DNA from: Exophiala sp. HKRS030
Lineage: Eukaryota; Ascomycota; Eurotiomycetes; Chaetothyriales; Herpotrichiellaceae
Direction of reading: 5' to 3'
DNA: 64,000 nucleotides
NCBI GenBank assembly: GCA_023897205.1
Contig: JAHWDD010000005.1
Location: 2,480,001-2,544,000 of the forward strand
Shown here: positions 11,501 to 20,838 of the stretch, piece after piece
Position numbering within the stretch: position 1 is the first letter of the stretch
Layout of the letters: each line of letters starts with the position of its first letter
Translations under genes and position numbers: made by a program
Notes under the pieces: generated by a model
Database searches by the model: none
What the model was told of the DNA's origin: nothing
What the model saw: only the letters and a program-made list of their open reading frames with translations

Positions 11501-12330
11501 TCCCAATCTGAAGGCCCCCCAAAACCCAACACTTGCGGTTGGGAGATCTGGTTACTGCCAGCTACCGGGGCTGGATTAGGCCTCGCTTGATGATTCCATT
11601 GACCATTGCTTGCTTCTATGGGGGACACCAGATATCCATCATGGGCCCCTGCAACCTGATGTGGTGCCGGTGCAGATGGATAGTAAGACGGCACAGGCGC
11701 AGGGACATTTGGTGTATTCCATGTGTTCTGCTGCTGGGGTTCATAATGATGTGTAGGAGGCTTGTGGGAGTATTCATTATGGGGAGTATTGACTCGATTG
11801 TGGTAGGACTCTATCTCGGCTTGATATGCCGCTGGACGTGGTGGAGGAGGCGGAGGGACCGGAGCGGCTGCAGACAGCGTAGAGTCCTGGGCTGGCTGTC
11901 CTGACTGGTATGGATCGCCCCATGATGTCCCATATTGGTGTGATGCTGCCTGCGCTTGAGCTTGTATGGGAGGCTGCTGTTGGGTTCCGAACGCCGGAGC
12001 ATGTCCAGGCTGCGGACTTATGCGGCCAGTTGCGCTCGGTGGACGGGGTGGCAGCGGTGGTCTTGATTCTTGACTTTGCGATACTGTCGATTGATAGTAG
12101 GGGACACCCCAGGAAGACGTCTCGAAGTGCGTCGGCGGGTGCTGGCCGGGGTCAGGCGGCGGAGGGAGAGGAGGACCGAAGGCGTGGAAGTTCGGATTTT
12201 GTGGCGATAAAGGCGCTTGAGGCTGGAGTCTCGGATCTGCCCATCCAGACTTGCGAGGAGGAGCTTGCCAGGGAGGTTGTGGCGGGCCTGGAGATGACTG
12301 TGAGTAGTTGTATGAATGGTTGGGATTCAT
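8578..12330 (-). CDS. Large proline-rich, coiled-coil hypothetical protein
   Basis: 1250 aa in one exon; I do not recognise a characterised family, though similar large Pro-rich proteins occur in other Eurotiomycetes. The N-terminal ~450 residues are disordered and rich in Pro, Gln, Ser and Tyr, with PPLPPRPPS and poly-Pro stretches that could bind SH3 or WW domains. A compact helical segment follows (YADLAPEFKASLKRY). The middle carries repeated sequences around AYSPGGRP (twice) and NAPMVLED/NAPIMIEP. The C-terminal ~400 residues are strongly charged and helical, with long runs of E, K, R and A typical of coiled coils. This layout suggests a scaffold at the cortex or in vesicle traffic, but that is only inference. 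The start is the first ATG before the MNPNHSYNYSQSS stretch. Confidence 0.85.
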   Translation of the reverse strand: MNPNHSYNYSQSSPGPPQPPWQAPPRKSGWADPRLQPQAPLSPQNPNFHAFGPPLPPPPDPGQHPPTHFETSSWGVPYYQSTVSQSQESRPPLPPRPPSATGRISPQPGHAPAFGTQQQPPIQAQAQAASHQYGTSWGDPYQSGQPAQDSTLSAAAPVPPPPPPRPAAYQAEIESYHNRVNTPHNEYSHKPPTHHYEPQQQNTWNTPNVPAPVPSYYPSAPAPHQVAGAHDGYLVSPIEASNGQWNHQARPNPAPVAGSNQISQPQVLGFGGPSDWEHYEPGVPPEQTPTSPHHPQVGGPSQYHAPVSPPTASAVPPTSQTPMPVPSPTPPPVEIGIASPVSARRGSHQQSPKYQVEWSQPSEHDRPSSASGHRVTVSGRSDSSNSSGNIDSVIHAWTTPLRVKSGMDPSSRPESRNSAASPGPGRDERVADPYADLAPEFKASLKRYATMLRKEAAADSDEEKYEIFEAFVSKELRLRSLLYGVELRKATKDVTKAANPVDIQAALPKPIQDHTNPTTATGSDISAQPAKTATAEGIVMKPPQVSEERKQSVFTTAIATSNLAASSPVASGAGDDEAYSPGGRPKVGKAAVAPPPVSASHISDNKTGASGNAAEEEAYSPGGRPVITVPSNGSAKPSVTIPPPQDPERHLYPTGLLSPSINAPMVLEDYAMAQPPSPGANAPIMIEPATSHASPSQPSIGQRPPVAPIKFEPPRPAYTPFRYSAATQDAPTKPTQPADQAYSSLRHSMAESGRLMTQEASLKPPRPSSATGRKEQDEAFIGLIRNQSMAVRQKTPGPPNALRLGDNVVRSETPASIRVGTPPIAKMEDPFKRAVVSLRALLPEENFAKLSVHSSVQDLKTKIEAVPDKFTFIHETVVKWDRTNREVRRQQDAERRARQEESEAHIDALFNDNEIGYADIGDLEAEFKLAEAERRYRENQEELESFTAQVYTPVTERLRKEIQELSQAYATAMDLLAGNSEPASQCFKARGGKAKMAEVMACVLTLFNKIEIRHRKMAEADVERERRRKHLELTVLYTNNDKDGMKKLEQEFAAAEKAQVLHEARAKDDRANKLMDAFDRATVRGLGDNQTFIDDVLVKVQNLKQEIAPGGQAVKEKLYEPSGARDTLSLIQDAVDLIMTDSRKLLALSNEADVLLNDADFGVSVAEASVSNAGKETYASLENEKAKEDGKLVEEVNSRIASVVRGPQHALDILHGMIDELGDDPEHQDRIKKALEAAKQRNALNDPSRT

Positions 12331-12735
12331 ATTGTCATTCTAAAGTACGGGGTAGGTGAACAGCTGCGGTTGCAGTTGCACAGGCCACTAGACCAACACC
12401 TGTAGTCAGCCTTCTCTGCTTCAGATCGAACTTCTGTAGCAACTGAACCTGGTGAGACCAGCACCAACGTTCATTGACAGCCAGTTATGGCGGGAATTTA
12501 ACGTGCTCGTATTCTCTACAGCGCAGCGGATCAACCATTCGTGGTGTTGGCGCCATCTCCAAACTCAGCCTCGTCCGGCGCCCAAGGCAATTTACGGATA
12601 TGCAGCTGACAAAGAGAGGAGAAATTGGATTTCATGAGATGTATTTGTTGGTCTCAAATCTCCTATAGGAAGGCTTGTGAGGACCTCACTTCACCTTGCT
12701 CTATACTACGGAGTACCACAATACATATTTCTCAT
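12331..12735. promoter_or_regulatory. Upstream region of the 1250-aa protein gene
   Basis: About 400 bp between the start of the large coiled-coil protein and the 3' end of the alcohol dehydrogenase gene, both on the minus strand. It contains one TACGGAGTA word at 12707. No coding signal is seen. Confidence 0.5.
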
Positions 12736-13953
12736 CTACCCGCTCAGGTCAAGAACTACTCTTCCCTGTAGTTTGCCTTTCTCCATCCGCTCAAAAACTT
12801 CGGTCAATTTATCCATCGGTTGCACCTCGAAGTGAGTCTTGACGATTCCCCTATATTGGTCAGTGACAGGATCTTACGCAAGTCCGGCAATTGTCTTACC
12901 TAGATGCCATTTCCAGTGTGTCGATGGCGTCCTTTCGATTGCCAACCGCACTGCCAACGATGCGTTTCTCCGCAGCAAGTAGGGTTGCAGGGTCTGCCGT
13001 TGCGATCGGCACCATTTTGCCCTCGGGCACGCCTACACAAACAAGAGTTCCTCGATATCTGAGGAAGCTCAAGCCTTGAGCATAAGCCGCGTTGCTGGCA
13101 GTGCACACCACCACAGCTGCGGCACCAACGCCTCCCGTCACAGCCTTGACATCCTCGACGAGTTTTGCCGTTCCTTCATCGTCTCGCGAGTACTTCCCGA
13201 GATCAATGAAGACCTCGGCACCGCACTCCTTGGCGAGCTGCTCTTTCTCGCCCATGTCGATACCAATCATGCGGAAGCCCATTCCTCTAGCGCCAATCTG
13301 GAGCGCCATATGTCCCAAGCCGCCACCAGCTCCTGGAATAACGACCCAGTCTCCAGGTCGAGCGCCGGATTTGCAAAGGGCGCTGTAGACAGTGACACCT
13401 GTACCATTGTTGTGATTGCTTAGTTGTGGTCGGGTCGGAACGTAGGTAGGCCAAACTTACCACCGCAGAGCATCGGAGCCGCCATGTCACTAGGTACACC
13501 ATCCGGGATAGGTGTGACATAGTGGGCTGGAGCGAGAGCATACTGCTGGAATGTGCCAGGAGTATAGTACCCGCTGATCTTTGCCGTGGTGCACATGGCA
13601 TCGGCGCCGACAAGGCAAGGTTGGCAGTTGCCGCAAGCAGCGGCGATCCATTTGATACCTACACGGTCGCCAAGCTTCAGTCCGGAGTTCTCGGTGCCTG
13701 GACCAAAGGCAGCAACGGTTCCAACTCCCTCATGACCACCAACTTGGCCCTTTTGTGTAGGTGCCGGTAGCCATTGCCACGAGTTGTTCATGACACCCAT
13801 GTCACTGTGACAAACGCCAGAGTGCGTCAGGTTTACCAGAACCTCGCCGACGCCGGGCTTGGGGGTTTCGATTTCCTCGACCTTGGTCGAGATGCTGCCA
13901 GGGTTGTCATACACGACAGCTTTGTGACGCGAAGGTACTTGAACGGAAGCCAT
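12736..13953 (-). CDS. Zinc-dependent alcohol dehydrogenase (yeast ADH1 type)
   Basis: Cytosolic NAD-dependent interconversion of ethanol (or another primary alcohol) and aldehyde. Exons 13461-13953, 12900-13398 and 12736-12850 give 368 aa. Seen: catalytic zinc ligands Cys48 (GVCHSD) and His74 (GGHEGVG), structural zinc cysteines 107, 110, 113 and 121, the junction-spanning LCGGVTVY segment, and the nucleotide motif GAGGGLGH. The last exon ([11 protein letters not shown]...LSG) is the canonical ADH C-terminus. The family normally has ~350 aa; the extra length is mainly in the N-terminal part ([14 protein letters not shown]). ATG at 13953 is preferred over an in-frame upstream ATG at 14007, because the family starts close to the first strand. 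Substrate preference cannot be settled from the sequence. Confidence 0.93.
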
Positions 13954-15328
13954 GATTCCTGCAGTGGTGGGACTAGAGAGGAGGGGTAAGATGATTGTGA
14001 TGAGCACGCTCGAATCAGCTTGAAAACGAAAAAAAAAAATTGAGGGCTGCGTTCAATTCTTGATGAAGTCAAGGTTGGTGACGAAGTCGTTGTCACAGGA
14101 AGGTGCGGGTAGGGTCGACCTTAATAAACCAACCAGCCAAGGTAAGGGAGGTAGATGTATCGGCAGGATGCCTGAACATCACATTTGGGAGCGGCAATTC
14201 ACCAGCAACGGAGGCGTTCCGAGGGGGGACAATCGTCATCTAACCAGTCGGCGAGAAGACGGCCCTCCTTATGCACAGGTAGGATTGCAACGGCATGTTC
14301 TCGAGCCTATCGAGTCAGAAAGGTTCGTTGGTATCTTAGTAATGAGACCCGAGTCAGCCTCGCAAGAAATGTCCATGCGGGGTTAGATGGTGAGTGGGCA
14401 GAGAGTACGGATATTCGTAGGCGCCAACCTGATGTCCCTCGGCTGCAGAGGAGAGAAGTCGACAAAGCTCGTCGACAGTCAACAAGACCCTTTTTTGCGG
14501 AGAAAGATGGATCGACATTCGAATCGATACCTAGGCAGTGGTGACGTTTATTACTACACATTTTGAGTACCTAATTAACGATGACCTTACATACTCGCGT
14601 ACTCGTACTCGTATGAACACGAGGAAGACCCGGGGTGCCGAGAAGAGCGCCCGGATATTTGGCGCCTGCCCGAAAAAGCCCTAAAACGGAGTAAATACTT
14701 ATTAGTAGATGCAGTTCAAGATTACCCCGCGAACTGGTGATGATAGTGTGCTTGACTCAGGAACCAACTACCTTAAGCACCCCACCGTAGAAGTTAAGGA
14801 AGGTAACCTAGGGGGAGGTAAGACGCAGATAATAGAGTACCTATCAACCAACCCTCCGTTTAGGTACTGTACCCAAGGCTCTCCGTACTTCAGGAGTACC
14901 CAAGGAGTAAAGCAATACTCGTAGTCTGCACTCTCTCGTATTCGTGCTGATCAAATAAGTCAGAACCTCGGACGAAACTGCCGGATAAACCCAATATCCA
15001 CTTCGCAACCTCATCATGGGAAAAAGCCGCCCGGGCATCATCATTACTTTCTACCTGCGTAGATAACAAGTTTATATAAGTTGACTTTGTAATTACCAAG
15101 CAAGAAACGTCACTAAAATGGGCCAATTCGTTCACAAAATTCTGCTGGAATGAATGGTCGACTCCGCGGGCATCAGTAGTGTTGTAATAGTCGGTGATAA
15201 CAGAAACTAGAAAAACCAGAAAAGCCAGGAAGCCGATCCAGAGTACGCGGCATCAAACCTCACCCTTCAAGATCCATCACCCCTAGACACGCACAATCGA
15301 CCTTTTGCACATCCTAACTTTCAGTTGG
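13954..15328. promoter_or_regulatory. Upstream region of the alcohol dehydrogenase gene
   Basis: 1.4 kb without a supported gene. It contains repeated TACTCGTAC-type words near 14595 and GGAGTA words near 14690 and 14880-14920. No open frame shows a recognisable domain. Confidence 0.5.
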
Positions 15329-16141
15329 CTATGTTCCACGTCTGCGGGGAGCCTTTGCTTGAACGGCATTCGTGATGTCTCGGACCGTGGCGGTATAGAG
15401 CGACGGGGCGGTGATGGACCGGAGAGCGGCTTCGATGCGTTGCAGTATTTGGGTCACCTCACGGACCTCGTCAGTGGTCATCGCCCACGATGGATCATTG
15501 AAGTTGACAGCCCGGATTGCATCGAGAACAAACATGTCCTGGTCAGAATCAACGTTGTGGATCAGTTGGTGATAAAGACTACTCCCTGGCAGTGACGGTA
15601 TGCTGACCTGGCTCCCGCAGACATCCCGCAAGGCCTTGATAAGGACGACGATGGTAGTTGCTTTGCCTTCACGTCGTTGCATGAGATCCTTTTTGGCAAT
15701 CCTTGGAAGATATCGTAATTCCCGTACGATATCCTCCAGTTTACGTCGCGCCCCATTCCCTCCCTGGCCGGCATTTCGTAGACCGTCGAACTCTTGGAAC
15801 CGCCTAACGAAACGACGCTTCAGCTTTTCACCGAACATCCTGGCACGCACGCTGGATGGCAAAGCCTTGTTGAGGGCTTGCCAGGCTGCAACGTCGTGGC
15901 AACCTCTATAAAGCATGGTGCCCTCCAAGTCCCCGGGTATGGTGAGGGCGGAATTGCGCTGGACCTCGGTCACTTTATCCCAGTCCGCAGGCCTGAATTC
16001 AATCGCAAACCTCCATCCATCGAAAGAGGAAAGAATATCCCACACTTCACGCCTCCTGTGCTGTAGATTACATCTTGAATCCTCGAAGGCGAGGTAGCTC
16101 TCCAGCGAAAGTCTTGAGAATGCGTCTTGTGGTGTGGGCAT
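15329..16141 (-). CDS. Hypothetical protein, 270 aa
   Basis: Single-exon protein that I do not recognise. It begins MPTPQDAFSRLSLESYL and is rich in Arg and Leu with predicted amphipathic helices (KLKRRFVRRFQEF, RRKLEDIVRELRYLP). No signal peptide, membrane span or known catalytic motif is visible. The uninterrupted length, a good start and the acidic/basic balance argue for a real gene, probably lineage-restricted. It could also be an old fragment of a larger gene. Confidence 0.6.
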   Translation of the reverse strand: MPTPQDAFSRLSLESYLAFEDSRCNLQHRRREVWDILSSFDGWRFAIEFRPADWDKVTEVQRNSALTIPGDLEGTMLYRGCHDVAAWQALNKALPSSVRARMFGEKLKRRFVRRFQEFDGLRNAGQGGNGARRKLEDIVRELRYLPRIAKKDLMQRREGKATTIVVLIKALRDVCGSQVSIPSLPGSSLYHQLIHNVDSDQDMFVLDAIRAVNFNDPSWAMTTDEVREVTQILQRIEAALRSITAPSLYTATVRDITNAVQAKAPRRRGT

Positions 16142-17241
16142 GGCCTACACCGCCAAATCTGCGTGCTGAGATAGGATCCACAATATCAAATTTCGGGACA
16201 AGGTTGGCATCTCAACTTAGAGTAGGGCTGAAAGACTTGGAGTTTTACATCAAGAAGATAGCAAATATTACAGCCTGTTCAGCAACTCCCTGGACAGTGA
16301 TATTTGATTCTGACTCTTGTACAACAGATAGATGCTCGATCCTTCTGGGACGAATTCGTCATCACACAAGCGGAATTCCCTGTTACTCTTCATGAACAGT
16401 AACTTGCTTTTCTCCATGCGAGTGGCACAGAGCATCTTCACTCTGCAAAAGGCCGTTATCGTGTTGAAAGAGGGGATTCGCGGATGTTGTTGAGATCGTG
16501 CAAGAGAACGACGATATAATCACGTGACTAGCTAACATAGGCGCCTTTTCCGGGGGTTACCATTAGGTCAGGCCTTTCGGTTCGAGGCCGATCAAGGCAG
16601 ACTTCGGGATCACAGGATGATCACACTCCTAACCAGGCCGACAGAGATTCATGCAGAAAGATGGCCAGATGGCCGCATGTAATTATTGATTTTTTGGCGT
16701 CTGTGACTGGTGAATACCTGGAGGAATGATGCCGCATAGACATATGGACGATCCCATGAGGAAACTCCCCACAAACGGTTCGTTGTGATAGAGCACAATA
16801 CGACCTTGGAGGCCAGTCACTAGGGAACATCCGGGCTTCAGAGTTTGGGTTCCTTTGTCTGATGCTGTGCCTTTTATCGTCAGATGATGCGAATGTGATC
16901 CGGGAGATCAAAGATTTTGTCACTCTGCCGTCAAATCAGGTGCATTCTCGATCCGACTTGTAAACCAACAAGGCCTGCACGGAAAAAGGGCGCTGATAAG
17001 TCTCTCGCCTACAGCAGCCAGATAGCATCAATTATGCAATCATCAAGTTTGCTGACTCATTGCATGTTGGCACGGATCTCCGTGGTCGGCTGAACAGCAG
17101 CTAGACGGACTTTGCGGTTCTGGACTGCATGCTAGGCTAGTCCTCAAGTGGAAGCCGCTGCTCGTCCATCCTGCTATTCCTGCTAGGCCGGCGGCCGTGT
17201 GAGAGTGACGGATGGAGTTTCCTCTGCATGAAAATTGGGGA
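16142..17241. other. Gene-free region upstream of the 270-aa hypothetical gene
   Basis: 1.1 kb between two minus-strand genes. A 100-codon minus-strand open frame at 16621-16923 has no recognisable domain and is not counted as a gene. I see no repeat or mobile-element signature. Confidence 0.5.
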
Positions 17242-17923
17242 TTATCCCTTTTCGATTGTGATAGCTAGTACAAGGCAGATCATAGATAATATTACCTAAA
17301 AGCGTTAGAAGAGCAAAGGCAGTCAATATCACAGGTGATAGACATACCATGGTGGCCAGTGTGCCAACAGTTTTGATCTCCCATCCACCACATACAGCAT
17401 AGCCCCGAGCCATTTCCTTCTGATACCGAAAGAAGCGAATGGCTCCCAGAAGTGATACGGCAATTGCTGACGCGTGACATGCAGATGACAAGGGCACACT
17501 GACGGCGAAGTAACCCAAGACTGGATCAGGAGTAATGCTGTGTTGAAGACGCATGACTTGGGCAATGATCACACCTAGCATCGCGAAAGCCTGCCCTGTC
17601 CGAAGATAACCCAAAAAGGTTCTTTCGTTGGCTAGGTAGAAGATTAGCCAGGTCATGATGTCCCAGGCCAGGAGGAGTTTATCGCCCCCGCCTCTGTTCT
17701 TACCCAAATGATCTCGGCACTTGACATGTGGGACACCCAACGAGATGTGTCTCCGCCACCAACGCAAGGCTCGGGGAGTACTTTGATTTGTAACGACCGT
17801 CGTTAGAGGGGGGAAGCCATTCGCTTGAGCATGGTCAAGTTCTAAGGCCTCACGATCAGAATGAATCGAGAGGGTATGCCGAGCGGGCGGTAGGTCTCCA
17901 TGATGTTCGTTTGCCTCTGCCAT
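17242..17923 (-). CDS. DUF202 family membrane protein
   Basis: Small membrane protein of the DUF202 family (function mostly unknown; relatives include the vacuolar transporter chaperone membrane segment). Exons 17704-17923, 17348-17631 and 17242-17295 give 185 aa. Splicing intron 1 creates the family hallmark DHLANERTFLGYLRT, and splicing intron 2 (donor GTATGT, branch CTAAC, acceptor TTTTAG) creates the expected last helix ending CLVLAITIEKG. Three membrane spans are visible after residue ~80. The unspliced frame stays open through intron 1 (72 bp) and gives a different C-terminus through intron 2, so the longer 246-aa open frame is probably not the main product. It is divergent from the MARVEL-like gene at 18965. 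Confidence 0.87.
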
Positions 17924-18964
17924 TCAGGATCTAGATGTGGAAATTGGAGCACAGGTTAAGCGCTTGTGTTCGGGAGACAAGAGGTTGCTGGGAACAGAGA
18001 CTGATGAATGACCAAAAAGCTGGAGCCGCCCGTCTTGGATCATGTGGGATGTCTCGCTAGAAAGTCGAATGAACTCCCAAATGGCGGAATGAAGGATCGG
18101 AAGATCTCAAACAGACGTAGAAGTCTGTTCACGTGAATGAATAATGCTGCGTGGTACCTTTGCAGCGCTTCAACAAATTTTTTATGTACAGCAAGTCGAT
18201 TTGAACAAGAGGAAGCGAACCTGGGAATGAAGGACGTTGACCGAAAAATCACAAGGTTCGAGGCGCTAGACTTTCCCTTACGGAGTACGGAGTAGTTAGC
18301 CTCGCAATTCGGCCACTAAATTCAAGGCTAAGCCAGGCAGCGCGAGAATCAGCCAATTGTCTCCGGAGCCTCGCCAGCCTTGCTACGGACTCTCGGGTCG
18401 GTCACCAGGCGGCTATCGGGGACCATGAGGCTTACCAGGGTCACTAAGCTAGGGGCCTCTCCAAGCTTGTTGGGCGCCACTGCCATGGTCCTTGTACGTA
18501 CATTCAACGCCTAAATGGTTAGCCGGAGGATGCGTCAACCATGTGCAAAATGCCCGGCTTTCTCTTCGGACGAAACCAGCCACATCCAAAATCATCCCAC
18601 TAACAACTCCATGTCCCCAGCCTCCTTCTTTGCTTGCTATCCTCGCCTATCTCTCAAGATCTTGTGTATTACTTCTCCCTCTTGATCCGTATATAGTCAC
18701 ATTGGTAGGCTGGAAAGATTTTCCAAGTTTCTTTTTCATCTTTCTATTTCATACGAATAGCATTCCTCGCACAACGTGGGTGAGATCGTGTCGAGGTATC
18801 GAACGAATCGATCTGTGTAACCCCGCATTGAACCTGTCACGTTGCGGACCATCGTCGAGCAGTGACCATCATCCCATCTCACCGCACGCACGGACGGCAC
18901 CACCGAAGCCTGAGCAACAATCTACGCCGTCAGTTCCAATAGCCCGTACGAGGCTGTCGGCACG
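17924..18964. promoter_or_regulatory. Divergent promoter region, DUF202 / MARVEL-like genes
   Basis: One kilobase between two divergent membrane-protein genes. Overlapping TACGGAGTA words occur at 18279 and 18286. A plus-strand open frame from 18492 has no domain and probably represents leader sequence of the downstream gene. Confidence 0.5.
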
Positions 18965-19627
18965 ATGCTTGGAGGGTTACTCTTCTCCCTCGCGAGAATT
19001 TTCGAGATTGTTACTCTGATTCCCATCATTGGGATGTTGGTGCGTCTGCGCTGATGGCATTTCTTGATGAAACAAGAATCACTAACCACCTTGCAGGCAT
19101 GGTTTGTCGATGGTTTCAATGACAATAACCAACTAACTCCGTCCTTCATCCTCGTCCTTTTCATTGTCTCCGTCTTAGCCTGCGCTTGGGCTGTCGCTAC
19201 CCTACTGCGTCTCGGGTCTACCCGGCGCTCGGCCATGTTTGTCGCATTCATCGATCTATGCTTCGTCGGCGCCTTCATCGCTGCGGACTATGAACTCCGA
19301 GGCATCGGCAACGTGAACTGCAATAATTTCTCAAGTGGCTCAATCTATATCAATCTTGGACCATTTGGATACTATGGCCGCAACAGCGGTTCGTCATGGG
19401 CTGTTCACCTCAATAAAAATTGCTCTCTTTTGAAGGCATCTTGGGCATTGGGCATCATCAATACTATCAACTTCTTTTGGACATTTATCCTCGCCCTCTT
19501 TCTTCACCGGCATCAAAGGAATGTGGTTGTGAAGGAAGTCAGAAGATCATCGAGACACAGCAGCAGACGGGGCCATTCTCGGTCTGGATCAAGAAGAAGC
19601 AGCAGTCGACGTCGGTACTACGTCTAG
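18965..19627 (+). CDS. MARVEL-like four-helix membrane protein
   Basis: Predicted integral membrane protein of 201 aa, made from exons 18965-19039 and 19097-19627. Four hydrophobic segments are visible: residues ~8-28, ~38-60, ~68-86 and ~137-160. Both termini should be cytosolic. The loop between helices 3 and 4 holds cysteines and aromatic residues (GNVNCNNFSSGS, HLNKNCSLL), as in fungal MARVEL-domain proteins of the plasma membrane. The C-terminal ~35 residues are an Arg/Ser-rich tail ending RRYYV, a likely phosphorylated or sorting tail. The first ATG of exon 1 lies directly before the first helix. Role unknown; membrane compartments or vesicle traffic are plausible by analogy. Confidence 0.82.
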
Positions 19628-20838
19628 ACTACGAACGACCAAGACTTCGAATAGTCTCCTGTGTGCGGCGCATCGGGGCCAGGAGTGAAGAAATAGGATG
19701 TTGGACTAACGAATTTCTTTAGATTGGCGGTGCAATGTGTTGACAATTCTTGTCCTTTTGCGACATTGCGTAAATATGTATTAGCGGCCCAGCGACTTTT
19801 CTCGGCTCGTGCTCGATTGATGGTTGAGTTATGGAATTCTCGGCAAGAGTTGGGTCATTTTAGCACAGATATCTCGAAGAACTTGATAAGATTGAATACG
19901 AATGCCTGAGAATTTTTGAAGGACGACTTCATTTCGCTGCTGACCGAGTCTCGACTTCTTTCACTGACAATGATATCTCCGTAATGACTTATAGAGAATT
20001 GGCACAGTTCATGTAGCCGCCGAGTGCTATTCTAAGATCTTGGATTGTCTGGAATTGACGGAGCGAAATTCTCTCGGCGATTCAAGCATCAAGCGCACCA
20101 CGGGTCTACAGACCCTCGACCGCGGCGGCAGTGGGACGTCGACCGAGTTCTCCTCCGAACTCTCGTTCGTCGTAGAGCTGGACGAGCTCGAATCCTGACA
20201 CTTGGTGAGCAAGTCATTGTTCCGACAAATCCACACTGCCGCCGGTGGGTCACAGAATTGCTTCACGCTATCGAGCCACCTGTTTTCCCGAGCGGCCTCT
20301 GATGGTGGCGGACGAGGCTCGCCGTCTCATCGACTCCTTGATGATCGAATCCGTTGGCCAGGGTGCCTGGGGAAACCCGACATCGAAGGGGAAACGGGAA
20401 CGTGAGAGGAATAGGACGGAGTGACCTGGGTGGTTCATCGGTAAGAATTCGCACTCAAATTCCCGTCACGATGGCTGACATCCAGGGACAGTGAAAGCAA
20501 AGAATGGGGGAACGACATACGGATACGAGTACGAGTACGACTTTGTACGATGAGTTGGCATTCCTCCAATCACGCATCGTTTCTCCCTCGTCGGAGAAGG
20601 CCGATGTAGAGGGAATGAAACCCCCCCCATCTTTATCATTACAAGCCGCGCCATTCGCCTGTCGTACATTAGTTGTTTCTCTCTTTCGAGCAATTCCCAC
20701 GTACTCGTACATGAATCTTAGTTGATATAAGCCAAAGGGCACTCTGACCTCGTTCACAAATCACTACAGGATATCCATGGGTGCCAAATTTGCGTTTTCA
20801 TCTCAGGATCGCGGGATATTGCAGGATTGGCCACCCTA
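19628..20838. promoter_or_regulatory. Upstream region of the MoCo sulfurase gene
   Basis: 1.2 kb without a supported gene. A TACGAGTACGAGTACG run lies near 20520 and a related word near 20703. Short open frames on both strands carry no domain. Confidence 0.5.

Noticed and set aside
20827..20838. Upstream TTG start for hxB
   Set aside because: Non-ATG starts are rare in fungi; ATG at 20839 gives the expected N-terminus.
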